Positions 11,690 through 22,771 of a stretch of 64,000 nt of DNA are shown piece after piece. The stretch's first letter is position 1. Each line of letters opens with the position of its first letter. The position numbers were made by a program, and so were the translations under genes. Under the pieces are notes generated by a model. It was given only the letters and a program-made list of their open reading frames with translations, did not search any database and was not told where the DNA came from. Source of the DNA: Lactarius indigo (Eukaryota > Basidiomycota > Agaricomycetes > Russulales > Russulaceae); the NCBI GenBank assembly GCA_025766275.1, contig JAFKAC010000022.1, forward strand, positions 372,001 to 436,000, in the 5' to 3' direction.

Positions 11690-12756
11690 TTCTCCCCCGA
11701 TCGAGCGACAACATACATGCCAAAACGTCGAAGCGCCAAAGCGTCGGCGGTGTAGCGCGACTCGGTGACGTAAACTTCCCAGATATAGTCCCAACCACCG
11801 GGTCCGCAGCTTGAACCCTCGTCTCAGGAGCCATGGGTTGGGATCGGAAGTAGGAGAGGAGCAAGTTGGAAGGGGCGGGCAGCTTGCACGCAAGGACCTC
11901 GAGTTGCAGGACGAAAGGCTTGACTCCAACGGACAGCTGGAAGACGAGCCCGCAGAGGTGCGGAAAGTGCAACCCAGCGAGGGACAGTCCGGATGAGGCG
12001 CCAACAGGCGCATCGCTGTGCAGGGTGAGCTCCATGAGGGTATGCTGAGTTGGGGCGAGAATTATACAAGGGAAGAGGGTAACCCAGAAGTGGCACCAGT
12101 GTGCATTAAACACGCATGGCCGGGGCGTGGTCTGGGAGCACGGACAAGAGGAGGCACTATATGGTCATCAGGACATTCTGGAATGAGGATTTGACGGGAG
12201 AAATGCGTAGGTTGGGTGTTGCACGGATGCTGGAGCTAGCTACGAGAGCGCGGAGGATGGATCCCTAGAGAGCGAAGAGACCCTGCATGTCGGAACCAAG
12301 ACAGGTTATTGTAGAGCAGGTAGAACGTCTATTTAATGGTCTTGAGCCGGGGAAACTGGTGAATGCAAGAAAATGAACTGGCCAGTTCACGGATGACGTT
12401 AGTTCTGGCTAGCATGACCCCCAGGTAAACATAAACAAGTCGTGATTTCGCTGAGGGGATGAAAAGACGCACTATGTTTTTTAGTCTCCTTCCCTTCCTA
12501 TCAGCACCTGTGTCGAGATAGGCGACTTCCCTAACATGCGTTACAATATCCGGGATGTCGAAGAGCTGTCCTAGATTTTGGAGCTATCTCCGGTGGCAGT
12601 CAAAGAACAGACGCGGAACGCAAAAGGAGTGGTGATGGCGCAGAAAGTGTGGCAGGCGGCCTGAACGTGGCATAAGTCGGGGACATTGTCGACCTGCTCG
12701 AAAATGGCGGTTAGAACTTCAAGAGGGAGACGAGTGGCTATGTGACTGGTTCCCAT
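11690..12756 (-). pseudogene. F-box gene relic, copy 3
   Basis: Starts with an intact F-box (ATG 12756; TRLPLEVLTAIFEQVDN, then CHTFCAITTPFAFRV). A 1-nt deletion relative to copy 2 near 12571 then puts a stop right after GDSSKI. Further deletions occur at about 12150-12300, and the frame is lost repeatedly towards 11690. The LRR-like remainder is still recognisable (LTLHSDAPVGASSGLSLAGLHF near 12000). It stands in the same place relative to NLR2 as copy 2 does to NLR1. Confidence 0.8.
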
Positions 12757-13249
12757 TTGAGCCTATCCGAGGCGAAATCGTCGCTTGCGGTGCCAGCCAA
12801 AAGGGAGAATCCATTCTCATTGGTGCGGGTCCCGGCAATGGGGATGTCCGGCGCAAGTTCTTCGTTCCGGATTCCGGGCCGCAGGACTCATTTTCTCTTT
12901 CCGGGTCACAGAGATTCACAGCGACGCAAGACGCAAGCAGAGACGTGGTGCCGATCGTGTATATGCATATGCGCATGTGCCTTTGTGAAGTCGTGGACAC
13001 CCGTTCTATAGCAGTTTACAGTTTTTTATGAGACTCGCAGACATTTAGACTTCCGAGTCAGGTGTAGGAAATTAGTACACCTCTGTCATGTCTTGATTCT
13101 AGGGTGGTGCGATCCATGCGAAGTGTCGCAACCGGTTCGCGCAGGCCTCTACAAAACGCAGAGCTTCTTACAAAAGGTAATTTCCCGTTCTCAGCATATT
13201 GTTACAACTTGACATACGTATCTAGAACAACATATAGCACCTTTTCTAT
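12757..13249. other. NLR2/F-box intergenic region
   Basis: No gene. A diverged copy of 6309-6885, confirming that the F-box/NLR unit was duplicated in tandem. It contains the 3' end of NLR2 and the former promoter of F-box copy 3. Confidence 0.6.
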
Positions 13250-16200
13250 TTATCCACCGTGCTCCATCAGTACCTGTAGGATTGCGTCCTTTTCATTTCC
13301 TGATGCCACCTGGAATGGGGTTTTTCCTTCGTTGTCCTTGGCATCTGCACTCGCACCACGGTCAAGCAGTAAGCGCACGACCTCTGTTTTGCCTTCGGAT
13401 GACGCTGCGTGCAATGGGGTCCATCCGTCGTTATCCGAGGCATTTGTGTTTGCGCCGTGGTCGAGCAGCAGGCGCACAAGATCTCTTTTGCCTTGGTACG
13501 ACGCCTCGTGCAATGAGGTCCTTCCGTCCTTCTTCTTTGCCTCCACGTTCGCACCGTGGTCAAGCAGCAGACGTGCAGCCTCGAGCGTCCCATAACGTGA
13601 TGTTAGATGTAATGGCGTCGAGTGTTCATTATCTTGTGCACTGATTGCCGCGCCATGTTCGAGCAGTAGCCGCGCGATCTCCACGTGACCACCTTCCGAT
13701 GCCCAGTACAATGGAGTAGGGCCTCGGTCGTCCGCAGTGTTGATACGTACGTTGTGCCCCAGCAGCATCCGAACAAACTCCAGGTGTCCTTCATATGCGG
13801 CTAAATGAATTGGGGTCTCAAGGTTGTTTTGCCGCGAATTTGCATCTGCACCATGGTCGAGTAGCCAGCGCGCGACATCGATACGTCCACCCACCGACGC
13901 AGCATGTAGTGGAGTCCGATCAAGCATGTCGTCGATAACATCCACGGCTGCACCATGCCGGTGTAATAGCTCAGCCACATCGAAGTGTCTCTTGTGCAGT
14001 GCTGCCACCAATGGACTGTGATTACGGCCACCCCTCGCATTGACTTGCTCGGGATGCTCGACGATGATCTGCGCTGCCAGGTCATGAAACCCGCACAACG
14101 AAGCATAATACAGCGGAGGTCCGCGATATACGAGGTTATCTCCGAAGTTGATCCAGCGATCGTCGATGTCGTCGAACTCGAGCCACGCGTAAAAATGTGG
14201 TCTGGTCGAGTCAAAAAGAAGCCGCATCCCATCTTCAATGCGTGAAGACACCTTCCCGAACTGCGCATGCTCCACCCAATGACTACTGGCATATCTCGCT
14301 AACGGAAACCTATCTTCGACCTGGCCATTGCTGGCGCTGACGTCCAACTGGAGTAGTGTTCCCAAGCAAGCTTGCGCGAGAGTCGTGTGTGCGGAATCGG
14401 GAATGATATGAAAGTACGAAGCGTCTCCTTTAGAGGTCGCAAGCCGGTCGGAAGTCAAAAATTCCTTCACCGAAAAATGCGTAAACTGGATCACCCGCGA
14501 ATCACCATCGTCGACTTCGGTGATCAAACTTGAGCACGTGGATAGCACAGCGCGTTGTCGGTCCTCCCATCGCCAGTCCTCTTTCGGCTTCGGCATCGCT
14601 CCTTCGGCCACTTCAAAGTCAAGCGCGAGTATCTCTGCAAGCTCCTCGACGCGCAGCGGCCGAGCGGTGGCGGCGAGACATTGTAACAAACGATGAGCGT
14701 GGTCTCGGTTGGCCATCCCGATCTCCTTCAGCACCCGCTCATATGTCTCGTCCAATGATTTCGGCAATTCGTTCAGCGTGCGCCGGATGCTTTGCGGAAG
14801 GCAATGTTGTAACACTTCCAGTTGACAGAAAACCCACCGGAACCTGTCACGTACTCAGCAACCGTCATCGCCATCCTTGAACACGCTTACATTCCATCGG
14901 CTCTATTCGTGAGCGTCCCGATAACCAGTTCTCTGTCCTTCTCCCTCCATCTCCTCATCGCCGTATCTGAGTCCGCGTACACCACAGATCGGATATAGTC
15001 TTCAATATCCTTCTTTTGTCCACTCTCCTCGTGAATCGACACTGGGTGAAACGCTTGCGGCTCAAGCACGGCCCGGATGTCGTCCTCCGGACGGCTGGTA
15101 ATACATATATGGAAATCTGACAGCCGGAGGCCGACAAGGTCCTTTATGAGATCAAGCACCTGTTTGCGGTCAGGTGGAACTCCAGAGGTGTTGGGGCATT
15201 CGTCTAGCGCGTCCAAGATGATGTAGATTGGGCCTCGGCCAGGTAGCGCGAGCATCTCTTTAAGACACCCAATCAGCGTGCTCGTGCTGGGCTTATGCGC
15301 GCCGTCATCGTGTGCCTTATAAACACGGGAGAGTATCTCGGAACAGCTGCCAGAACGAGCGGAGAGTTGTGTGAGAAGGGAAGGAAGTAAGTTGCGGATG
15401 TTTTGTTTATTGGCGTCCTTGAAATCGAAATAGAAATACGCCATCGACGCCAGCCCAGCCTCCCGCAATGTCATTATGTCTTTGATGATTGCGGAGCTAG
15501 TTATCGTTGTAAGTTGCTGAGGGTTGAATGCGACAAATGACGACGAACCAAAGGATACTCTTCCCTGAGCCCGCTACCAACGTGAGACGTGATCAGGATC
15601 TGGGAATATGTAATGGGAAAGAAGGACGCACGTTTGCCGTGGATCCATAACAGGGATGTGGTCGACTTGGACTTCCATTGCATAAATATATTTCCGTGGA
15701 AGAACCATGTCGCGGTGCCTTGATGTTGAATCGCGGATGCGAGGTTTTGATTAGTAGATGGGTCTGGCGGAGACAGCCACGCCCGGTGCTTCGTCCGTAT
15801 CCGGCTCCCTACAGGGATTTCAGTCTCAGCAAGCAAGAGTGGCGGGGCTAAAGGACCACGGACGCTTTTCTTCGTCGATATTGTTTGCTGCCTGTTGCAC
15901 CAGAGCTTTCGTTTCCAACGTCATCGCTTTGATCACCTTGCCGTCTTGACGTATGTGAGTTTACGACGGCGCTTGTGACTAGCTAAAGTGCCGAACGTAC
16001 CCTCGATAGCCACGTTGACCTTGTCGCCGACAGTTTCTACTCCGTCCTTGACATCGTGTGCGACTTTCAGAACTTGCACAGTTGCCATCTGGGCCTCCTG
16101 CTGTGTCAATCTGTCCAATCTTCCCAGCGCGTCCTCGATGTCCCTCCTTCCAATCAGTTTCTTCAGATATCTCTCTGAATATCTATCAGCCATAAGCGAC

Positions 16201-16872
16201 GTATATCATCTGGGATCAACTCACTCGCTTTCCCCTGCTTTATCTCTTTCGTCACGATCCCAAAAATTCCAAGAACCTCGACCATTATCTTCACGATGAT
16301 GTCCTTCATCGCCTCCGTCGTCGGCACTGCACTATACTCCTCCAGCCGCCTGAAGAAGCCTTCTATCCGCTCGAAGATATCGATGAGCGCATCTTGGCTC
16401 GCACCGACATCTTTTGCCGCCTGTGTAGGTTCCGTATCAGAACAATTTGGGTGGGCGAGATCGAGGATAATAGCTACCTGGAGAAGGACTCCGGCACCAG
16501 CGAAGATGACTTTCGCCGGTGAGAACACCTAGAAATATGATATCAGAGATTAGATCGTAGAGGGATCGCCGGAATGGGACTCACCAATCCGACGCCCTCC
16601 CCAAACGCCGCGGAAAAGGCATAAAGCACATTGACAGTCGGATCCAACCACCTCGTCAACCTGTCATCGCAGGATGTAGATTGCTGAAACTGTTGGACTT
16701 GAGTGCGGAGGATGGCCAGGATGTCAGTGGGGGAGTTGCAGGTCTGCAACTGGGCCATCAACGGATGCGCAAGAAGATCTTTCCTCGTCTTCTTTTTGTA
16801 ATTGTCGAGGGAAGCGCAGAAGATGGCTTGTAAATTGGAAGAAGAGGAAGCTGTGGGGGGCGTCTGCGACAT
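13250..16872 (-). CDS. NLR2: Goodbye-NACHT-ankyrin STAND receptor, 9 repeats
   Basis: Nine exons at the same positions as NLR1: 16872-16585, 16528-16478, 16420-16225, 16182-16001, 15944-15860, 15808-15632, 15573-15549, 15496-14891, 14843-13250. The sum is 3204 nt, an intact 1067-aa protein. It has the Goodbye domain (SLDNYKKKTRKDLL, GAGVLLQAAKDVGASQDAL), P-loop GKPGSGKS near 326, Walker B ILDALDEC, the FTHFSVKEFLTS motif and nine ankyrin repeats at the C-terminus. Compared with NLR1 it lacks 21 residues in exon 4, gains 7 in exon 5 and has five fewer ankyrin repeats, all in-frame changes. Domain order and neighbours imply the same role: an NTP-regulated receptor whose repeat array sets specificity. 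Confidence 0.92.
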
Positions 16873-17459
16873 GGCGAGAGCAGTGAGGAAATGCGTCTGA
16901 GGGTGGGAAGCGGGTGAGTGAGAACGCGCGAATCGATTGGCACGAGCTTTGGCAGGTAACGCCTGCACAGCCTCAACTCGTAAACAGGCCGGCAGTGGTT
17001 TCAGAAGCAGTGATGCGGGGGTTGTCCTTGTCACTGGCCACCTCAGAGGGAAACTGAGTGCGGTAAAGTTCCGTGGTTCCATGTCGAAGCAGATAACCAT
17101 GATAATGAGATTTCTCGGGAGTTGACATCGGGATGCTTGTTTGCGCTTACGCTGATCATATGTCTGTAGGGAGTCACGTGGTCGCGCCGTCAGTCGAATA
17201 GGTCAAGGCATCTCTTTGGGAAACATCAATCATACTTCCGCCTAGTTTCTATGCGGTATGCCAGCTTAAATCACTACCTATTACTATACACAAGAGCTAG
17301 TACGCTTTGAATTCTACCATGCGCCGGTCCCCTTCCCCTCCGGCGCAACCAAACCTGATGCTTGAAATCTCAACACGTTCGTGTCAATTGCCGTGTTTTC
17401 TCTCACCGTCCACTAATTTATTTCGCACAGCTGTGTTAGGACCAACACCATCGCTACAT
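16873..17459. other. NLR2 upstream region, paralogous to 26678-27315
   Basis: Presumed promoter and 5' leader of NLR2. The stretch matches the region upstream of NLR3 up to the exact point where the hAT element is inserted there. An example is the small frame at 17307 (MRRSPSPPAQP), echoed at 27170. No independent gene is supported. Confidence 0.7.
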
Positions 17460-17467
17460 CGACCATC
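17460..17467. other. Paralogous empty site of the hAT target
   Basis: The octamer cgaccatc is present once here, in the context acatcgaccatctagagaacg. In the paralogous block the same octamer flanks the hAT element on both sides (27316-27323 and 60633-60640). This site therefore preserves the pre-insertion state. Confidence 0.9.
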
Positions 17468-17775
17468 TAGAGAACGCTTTCAAACCAAGGGTTGCTGAGA
17501 TCTTCGTTCAAGTTCAAGGCAGGCGAGTCTGGAGGAGACAATGCTGTCCGCCTGGAAGGAGGCGATGTTTTACTCCCAGTACAGCGCAGCTCGTGCTGAG
17601 CGCCATTTGAATGGAGTGCAAAGTCAATATTTTTAGTTTGCCTAACCTGGTAATTTCTTGGTCGAAGGTGGGACACGAAGATAGTCAAGACGGGGACTGA
17701 ATTAGAATCGAAGAACCAAGATCGACGAGAATGTCACACTCTACTTACGCGGCCTTACTTCTAGCTAGTCTCCTC

Positions 17776-18510
17776 CCCCCCCCCTACGACTCCTTGCACA
17801 CCGTCCTTCGCGTAGGCTCGAGCAGTCTCAAAACTTACGGCATCAAGACACGCCCAGTCTCGTGCACTCACCATCATCTATGACCTCTTCGACATCTCAG
17901 ATCTCAGTCCTCCATCTCGATATCCCTACGTCAGCGGACAACACTACTTCCATCTTGCATTTCCCCAGGGGATGAGGCCTATGAGGACGCGCCTCCAAGA
18001 CCATTTCCCACATCTCCAGTGTCTCGTGGCCCTGCTCTCCTAGCCGCTCGCCATCGCGTCTATCTCTAGATATCCGCTATGCCGACGTGGCAGCATTATC
18101 TCCGAGCTGGACATGGCCTGTGCCGACTTTTCCATCTTACCTTCGTTCCCGCGTATATTCGAGATGTTCCGAGCGTACCAACAAACACCATCCTGCTCAG
18201 CGCCTGGTCTCCCTTCCAAACGCTCTCCACCCATGCCCGTACCTGCATTCCTGCGCTCTCCAATTCAGTCCACGCATGCACCTCCTCCACTAACCCAGCA
18301 CGTCGTCGTGACTATCCCACAGACATCTGAGCCACGTAGCCCACGGCTTGCCCGACACCAGGTGCGCCAGAGCCCTTTGATCCCGCTCTCATTCGTCTTG
18401 GCGCACGTTTCATGCCCCTGGTTTCCCGTCCTTGCCCGCGTCCTGAAGCGTTTAGCGCCGCCGGACAACTCGCACGGCTATCTGGCGTACCTCACCTCGC
18501 GGCGCTCGTG
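17776..18510 (+). other. Unidentified degenerate coding region
   Basis: A decayed open region also present at 61015-61560. Shared translated words are YDLFDISDL, RYPYVSGQH, SLKTYGIKTRPVSCT (copy 1) and SLKNHGIKTRPVSCT (copy 2), which favours former coding sequence on the plus strand. I do not recognise the family. Stops and frame changes differ between the two copies, so both are probably relics. Confidence 0.35.
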
Positions 18511-18714
18511 ACGACCCCCGCGCTACGCGCATACCCTCCTGCACAAATTCACGGCCCGTCCTTCATGCTCGTGCTGGCCCTGCAGCGCACAACGTCCCAC
18601 CCGCCGCTACTCCGTACCTTGCGGTGCTTGATAGCAGCCCTGGCCTCGCGGCCGCGCTCGCACATCTCCGTCCGCTGCACACCCAGAGCCCCCCAACGGT
18701 ATCCAGCATCACTA

Positions 18715-19613
18715 CTCTCGTGGATGGTGCTTTTAAGGAGGTCTCTTTGGCGGACTACCTCGGTCAACGGTAGCTATTTACGCGTTTTTCCCGCTCGCCT
18801 TTTTCTGACCTGTCCATGTCAGGGTGATCCTGGTGTTCTACCTTCTGTATGCATGTCCCAAAACCCTAGCGCCCACTCTGTCTCACTCACCCCACTTTTT
18901 TTTTTTTTCATCTGGCTGTTGTGACTTTACCTTTGTCTGACCTACCGAAATCCTCGCATTCGACGACGTGCTCCACGACTTTACCCTTATCGATACTATG
19001 GTGCTCGGTAAGCCTTCTCTTGAGCTGAACCAAGTTACGAATGGATCTTTTGATCATGTGCACACGTAGCAGCCATATCAACCGCCTCGGAGTACTCACA
19101 CCACGCGTGGGCTCAGCAAGCGCGCAGCCTTGGCAGGCTTGGACCCAACCTGCGCTTTCTGCTACTTGTAGACCACAACATGCCTGTGGCGGGCGAATAC
19201 GGGTCTCTGAATGGGGACAAAGGGATCACGTTCCGCGAGAGCTACCTGATTGACCTCAAGGGTATACTCAGGTACGGTTCTCTCCCTACTCGGGGTTGTC
19301 GACGACCGCTCTGATGGTGATACCAATCTTGTAGGTAGATAATTACAAACGACCTTCCCATCAGACGGTCCGTCCACGAGGCACTGCGTCTCGTGCAGGC
19401 GTTCCAGTTTACCGTAAGTCTTTTTTTCTCGTCGTCGGCGGATGTTGTGCCAGTGCTGACTTGGCGCGGCAATTCGAAGGACGCTCATGGCGAGGTTTGT
19501 CTCACGAACTGGAAGGAAGGGAGCAAGACCATTCGCGCAGATCCTCTTGGGAAACATTCCGCTGCTGCCAATGGGGCGCATGAGAACGACAAGGCCCAAT
19601 GTGAATGGGACTA
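18715..19613 (+). pseudogene. 2-Cys peroxiredoxin relic, copy 1
   Basis: Clear remnants of a typical 2-Cys peroxiredoxin (thioredoxin peroxidase, which reduces H2O2 and organic peroxides). They include DGAFKEVSLADYLGQ, DFTFV-stop-[66 protein letters not shown] and [20 protein letters not shown], separated by GT..AG introns. The peroxidatic Cys codon of the FVCPTE motif reads TGA, and a second stop (TAG, where Gln is usual) follows the intron near 19335. The block before DFTFV is scrambled by a long T run (18895-18910). In the ancestral arrangement the gene would converge on the Mad1 gene to its right. Confidence 0.85.
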
Positions 19614-19934
19614 AGCGTGCGCGAATGGACACCAAGTGAATGACGGTACCTGACAATCTAGAGCGAATCAATGGATAGTTTTCGTAGATCTTTGCTGTAG
19701 TTCCCAGAAGAACACCATCTTTTTATTGTCTGCATAATACTTTCTCTCCAATTGCTATCCGTGTGTGCTCGTTGGTCCCAGTGATTCGAAGCAGGGAGCG
19801 TCTCAAGGGAACGAGCAAGTTCCATCTCGTCCGAACAAAATCATACAGACGTTAAATGAGGGCTCGTTTATCTCGGAAAGACTCACAGAGCACAACTAAA
19901 TAATTCGTTCATTCGCTGTTCACAATACCGCCCA

Positions 19935-20600
19935 TTACTGCTTGCGCTTCCACTTGTCGTAGTACTCGAGCGTGAAGCTCGCCAAGAAGCACGAAATACC
20001 TTGCTTGATCTCGACCCAGTTCCGCATGAGCTGCAGCAACTCTAGCGGGCCACCCTCGCCCTGCACGGCGAGCTGCAAGCGTGCCTCTCCTCCACCTTCG
20101 TCCTGTGGAGAAGGCTGGAATATGAACGTGGCTCCGAGGTCGTACTGCGACGTGACACGCACCTGTCCATTATCGTAGAACGCGAGCTTAATGCCAAAGA
20201 TCACCGAGAGCGCCTCGCGAAACTCAGCCGTCTTGCCCGCGAACACCTGTCGCAGGCGGAGCATGCGCTTATCGCGCTGCTTGAGCTCCGCCTCGAGCTG
20301 CGCCCTTTCTTCGCAGACCGCTGTCCATCCCGCACGCGGCACTGGCACTAGCTGCCCCTCGCCATTTGTGTCCGGGTCAGGGCTGGTGGGCGGGTTTTCG
20401 AGAGCGGAGAGGCACTGGAGGAGCGCCGTATTCTCGGATTTGAGCCGGTCGAGCACAGCCTGTCGCAGATCGAGCCAGTTCTGTGCAGGTTTCGTGCAGA
20501 GAGCGAGAGAACGCGCACGCCAGACGCCACGTACCGTCCTGCGCCAACCTCGCCGCGCAAGTCAAAGAACGGGAATCAGGGAAGGGAAGCACATGGGTAG
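19935..20600 (-). pseudogene. Mad1 C-terminal domain fragment, copy 1
   Basis: The 19935-20456 frame ends in the globular C-terminal domain of the spindle-assembly checkpoint protein Mad1: RQVFAGKTAEFREALSVIFG, then NGQVRVTSQYDLGATFIF, then LMRNWVEIKQGISCFLASF and TLEYYDKWKRK. Upstream it is predicted coiled coil (LDRLKSENTALLQ, AQLEAELKQRDKRMLRLR). A GT..AG intron (gtacgt at about 20536 to cacag near 20487) links to an exon ending FFDLRGEVGAG. The frame is intact but lacks the long N-terminal coiled coil and Mad2-binding region of full Mad1, so it cannot be a complete checkpoint protein. It was probably carried here as a genomic fragment. Confidence 0.8.
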
Positions 20601-20647
20601 AGGCGACGTACCTCAGCATGCCTCTTGCAGAGGGTGCTTCTCGTCGG

Positions 20648-20818
20648 TTAGATCGTCACACAGGGCGTGGATGCGATCACAGAAAGGATGCGGAACGCAT
20701 GGGGCGTGGCAGCGGCACAGAAAGTGCGGCAAGTGGTCCACACATGGTGCAAGTCATGGACGTCATCGACCTGTTTGAAAATGGCGGTTAGGATCTCGAG
20801 AGGGAGGCGAGTGGTCAT
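20648..20818 (-). pseudogene. Isolated F-box, copy 4, joined to Mad1 fragment
   Basis: Starts at ATG 20818 (MTTRLPLEILTAIFKQVDD, then CRTFCAAATPHAFRILSVIAS) and stops after 56 residues at 20648. Directly beyond lies Mad1-derived sequence (a frame reading NLTDEKH). Only the F-box exon survives, and no LRR-like part follows. The junction looks like a recombination breakpoint between an F-box gene and Mad1, shared with copy 5 at 63651-63821. Translation of the isolated F-box is possible but unproven. Confidence 0.7.
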
Positions 20819-21059
20819 GCTGCTCGTGTGGCCATCCACTCGAAACTGGGAATCATTTTTTTCAAGTAAGCAAGTGGCGTTTCGCAAACCTCCGACAATA
20901 TATTTGCCAAAACCTCAAGCCTGCGGCCCGTGGCCCGCCATCAAACTCAAACTCACCCAACCCCGTCAACTAGGGTCCCTCAATCGCTGTCCCAATAGAA
21001 TCATATCACGGGAGATCTGATGGCAGCTCGGCATTCAGTAAGGTCCTGAGGCTGTCCGT

Positions 21060-21351
21060 TACAGCTGGTTCCATAACGATTGTCCCCTGCCATTTTGAGA
21101 ACATAGTCGGCCATCCAAAACTCGAGAGCGGGATTCATAATTAAGTCGAGGGAGAAATTCTCAGGAAATCAGGTTATCTCACAGAATTAAGGTTATAGAA
21201 TAGTTATCTTGTAACAATCGGGGTTATGGAATGGTTATCTGTATTGCTGTGCTCGAGAGCTGTGCCATCTCGGTGGCGGAGTTACCAATTCAAACCTCGC
21301 CTATGTCCAAAATTTGGTCACCAGGGGACAATCGTTATGGAACCAGCTGTA
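21060..21351. mobile_element. MITE-like element with 29-bp terminal inverted repeats
   Basis: Perfect inverted repeats occupy 21061-21089 (beginning ACAGCTGGTTCCATAACG) and 21322-21350. They bound about 230 bp of AT-richer DNA without coding capacity. TA dinucleotides flank the repeats (21059-21061, 21350-21352), compatible with the TA target duplication of Tc1/mariner-type elements. Family assignment is tentative. It lies just beyond the end of the segmental duplication that is visible in this window. Confidence 0.75.
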
Positions 21352-22771
21352 AGATAGTTTCAGGAATCTGGGTGGTGAAACTGCGTCCTATTAGGCACGT
21401 GGAAATGTCCTGGACCCCACTGGCAAGCTCACCGATATACTATACTCTAATTATCCGTTTAGGTACTATCCCTGTCATAATGGATGAACCGAGTGAAAAT
21501 AAATAAATAACGTATTCTAAAGCTCTAAGGCGCATATACGAGTGTCGCTAAGTGGTCAAGTCATTTGGACCTCTCCTCCCAAACAAGATCGCCTTTTTAT
21601 CCAAGCTTCTATCACGACTCTCGCTGTCAACACCAGATTTTCTTTTCTCCCGCGGTGTTGCCAAGAAACCCGTGAGAACTGGAGGTCAGACGCACGTAGA
21701 CGTATCGCATACACTCCCTCCAATAAAAATTAAAAAGGAACGACGCACGCTACAGGAATGACTTCATGTATCACACCAGCCGACTCACATCCCCCAGTAA
21801 ACCAGCCGACGAGTTCTCACCAACGCTCCATACTTACTACCCCAGCACGGTACACCCTTGAAAGAACTCCTGTAGGACGTCTTCGGCCCACAGCTCGACC
21901 ACGATCACTGCAGGGCAGGTGGTGAACACAGTCCACAACAAGCGGCGCATCTGGGACATCAGCGCTGACCACGTCGACATGCCAGTGGTGCAGCATGGAG
22001 AAAGCCCATCGAAAGCTATCACAGTAACGGTGGTGGATGCAGAGGGGGAAAGGGGATTCTTGTGCAGAAGCCATATGAGCGCGAAATGTCCATGGCGGTA
22101 CGATTGCGCTGGGAAGGGGCTCAGTGTGAGTGCAAGGAGTCCCGTTCCTACCCATTCCCAAAGGAAATAAGAAATCAGCGACTCGCTTGGTACCCAGAGC
22201 ACGTACCTGAGTTTGAGGACGTGCGCCTGGCCGAGCTTCCCATAGTCGAACAGGTCACAACGTCTCTCAGGGAAGTGTTGTTGTTGCAACACCAGAGATG
22301 GAAACTCGACACCGAAAAATCAAGTACGTGGTGCAGAAGGCGCACCGCATCCGTCAAAGTGAATCGCGAAGAAAGTGCTCTTCGAGAGTCACCACCTTGC
22401 TCTCCATTTTAGGTTCGGAGTGGCGCTGTGATGGGGGACTTGTGCCTGGTGGAGGAAAACAAATAGCAATGGGCGAAGGCACGGAGTGCTTCTCGATCCA
22501 GGATGAGAAGTTTGCCGCTTTGCATTTCCGAGACGAGGTCAGCGGGTGGGATGAGCCGGGCGTGGCAGGCAGGCGAAATAAAAGTGTTCTTGAACCGGTC
22601 AAGAACTTGGGTGATGCACAGCACAAAAAAGAGGAACGAGCACGTGCTACCTTTGTTGCTTCTACAGAGACCAGAACGGATTCCAAATGCGACCATACGA
22701 AAACCTGCAGAAGGGAATTCCATACTATCACAGTGACTTGACATACATTTATCCAACATATAGTACGCTAT
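21352..22771 (-). pseudogene. Unassigned region with possible amidohydrolase first exon
   Basis: Mostly unrecognised. On the minus strand an ATG at 22407 begins MESKVVTLEEHF, the usual opening of amidohydrolase (decarboxylase-type) proteins, but the frame stops after 17 residues. Further down, FDYGKLGQAHV (near 22245-22215) is loosely like the family's next conserved stretch. I could not rebuild a gene. Plus-strand frames in 21919-22740 have no family signal. Treat as a low-confidence relic. Confidence 0.3.

Larger units (their letters stand above)
17468..21010. repeat. Segmental duplication, copy 1 (peroxiredoxin/Mad1/F-box block)
   Basis: This block aligns collinearly with 60641-64000: both begin with a 'gaacg[c/t]tttcaaac[c/t]aagggttgctgagatcttcg' type sequence. 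Order is shared: an unidentified open region, a broken peroxiredoxin (+), a Mad1 C-terminal fragment (-) and an F-box fragment (-). Divergence is moderate, with many substitutions and several indels. Copy 2 runs off the right edge of the window, so the full length of the duplication is unknown. Confidence 0.9.

Noticed and set aside
18936..18938. Peroxiredoxin as a functional selenoprotein
   Set aside because: Both copies carry further stops, deletions and a scrambled segment next to the site. The UGA is reported only as a curiosity.
21240..21310. tRNA-like T-arm (attcaaacctcgcc) inside the MITE
   Set aside because: No acceptor, D or anticodon arms could be folded around it.
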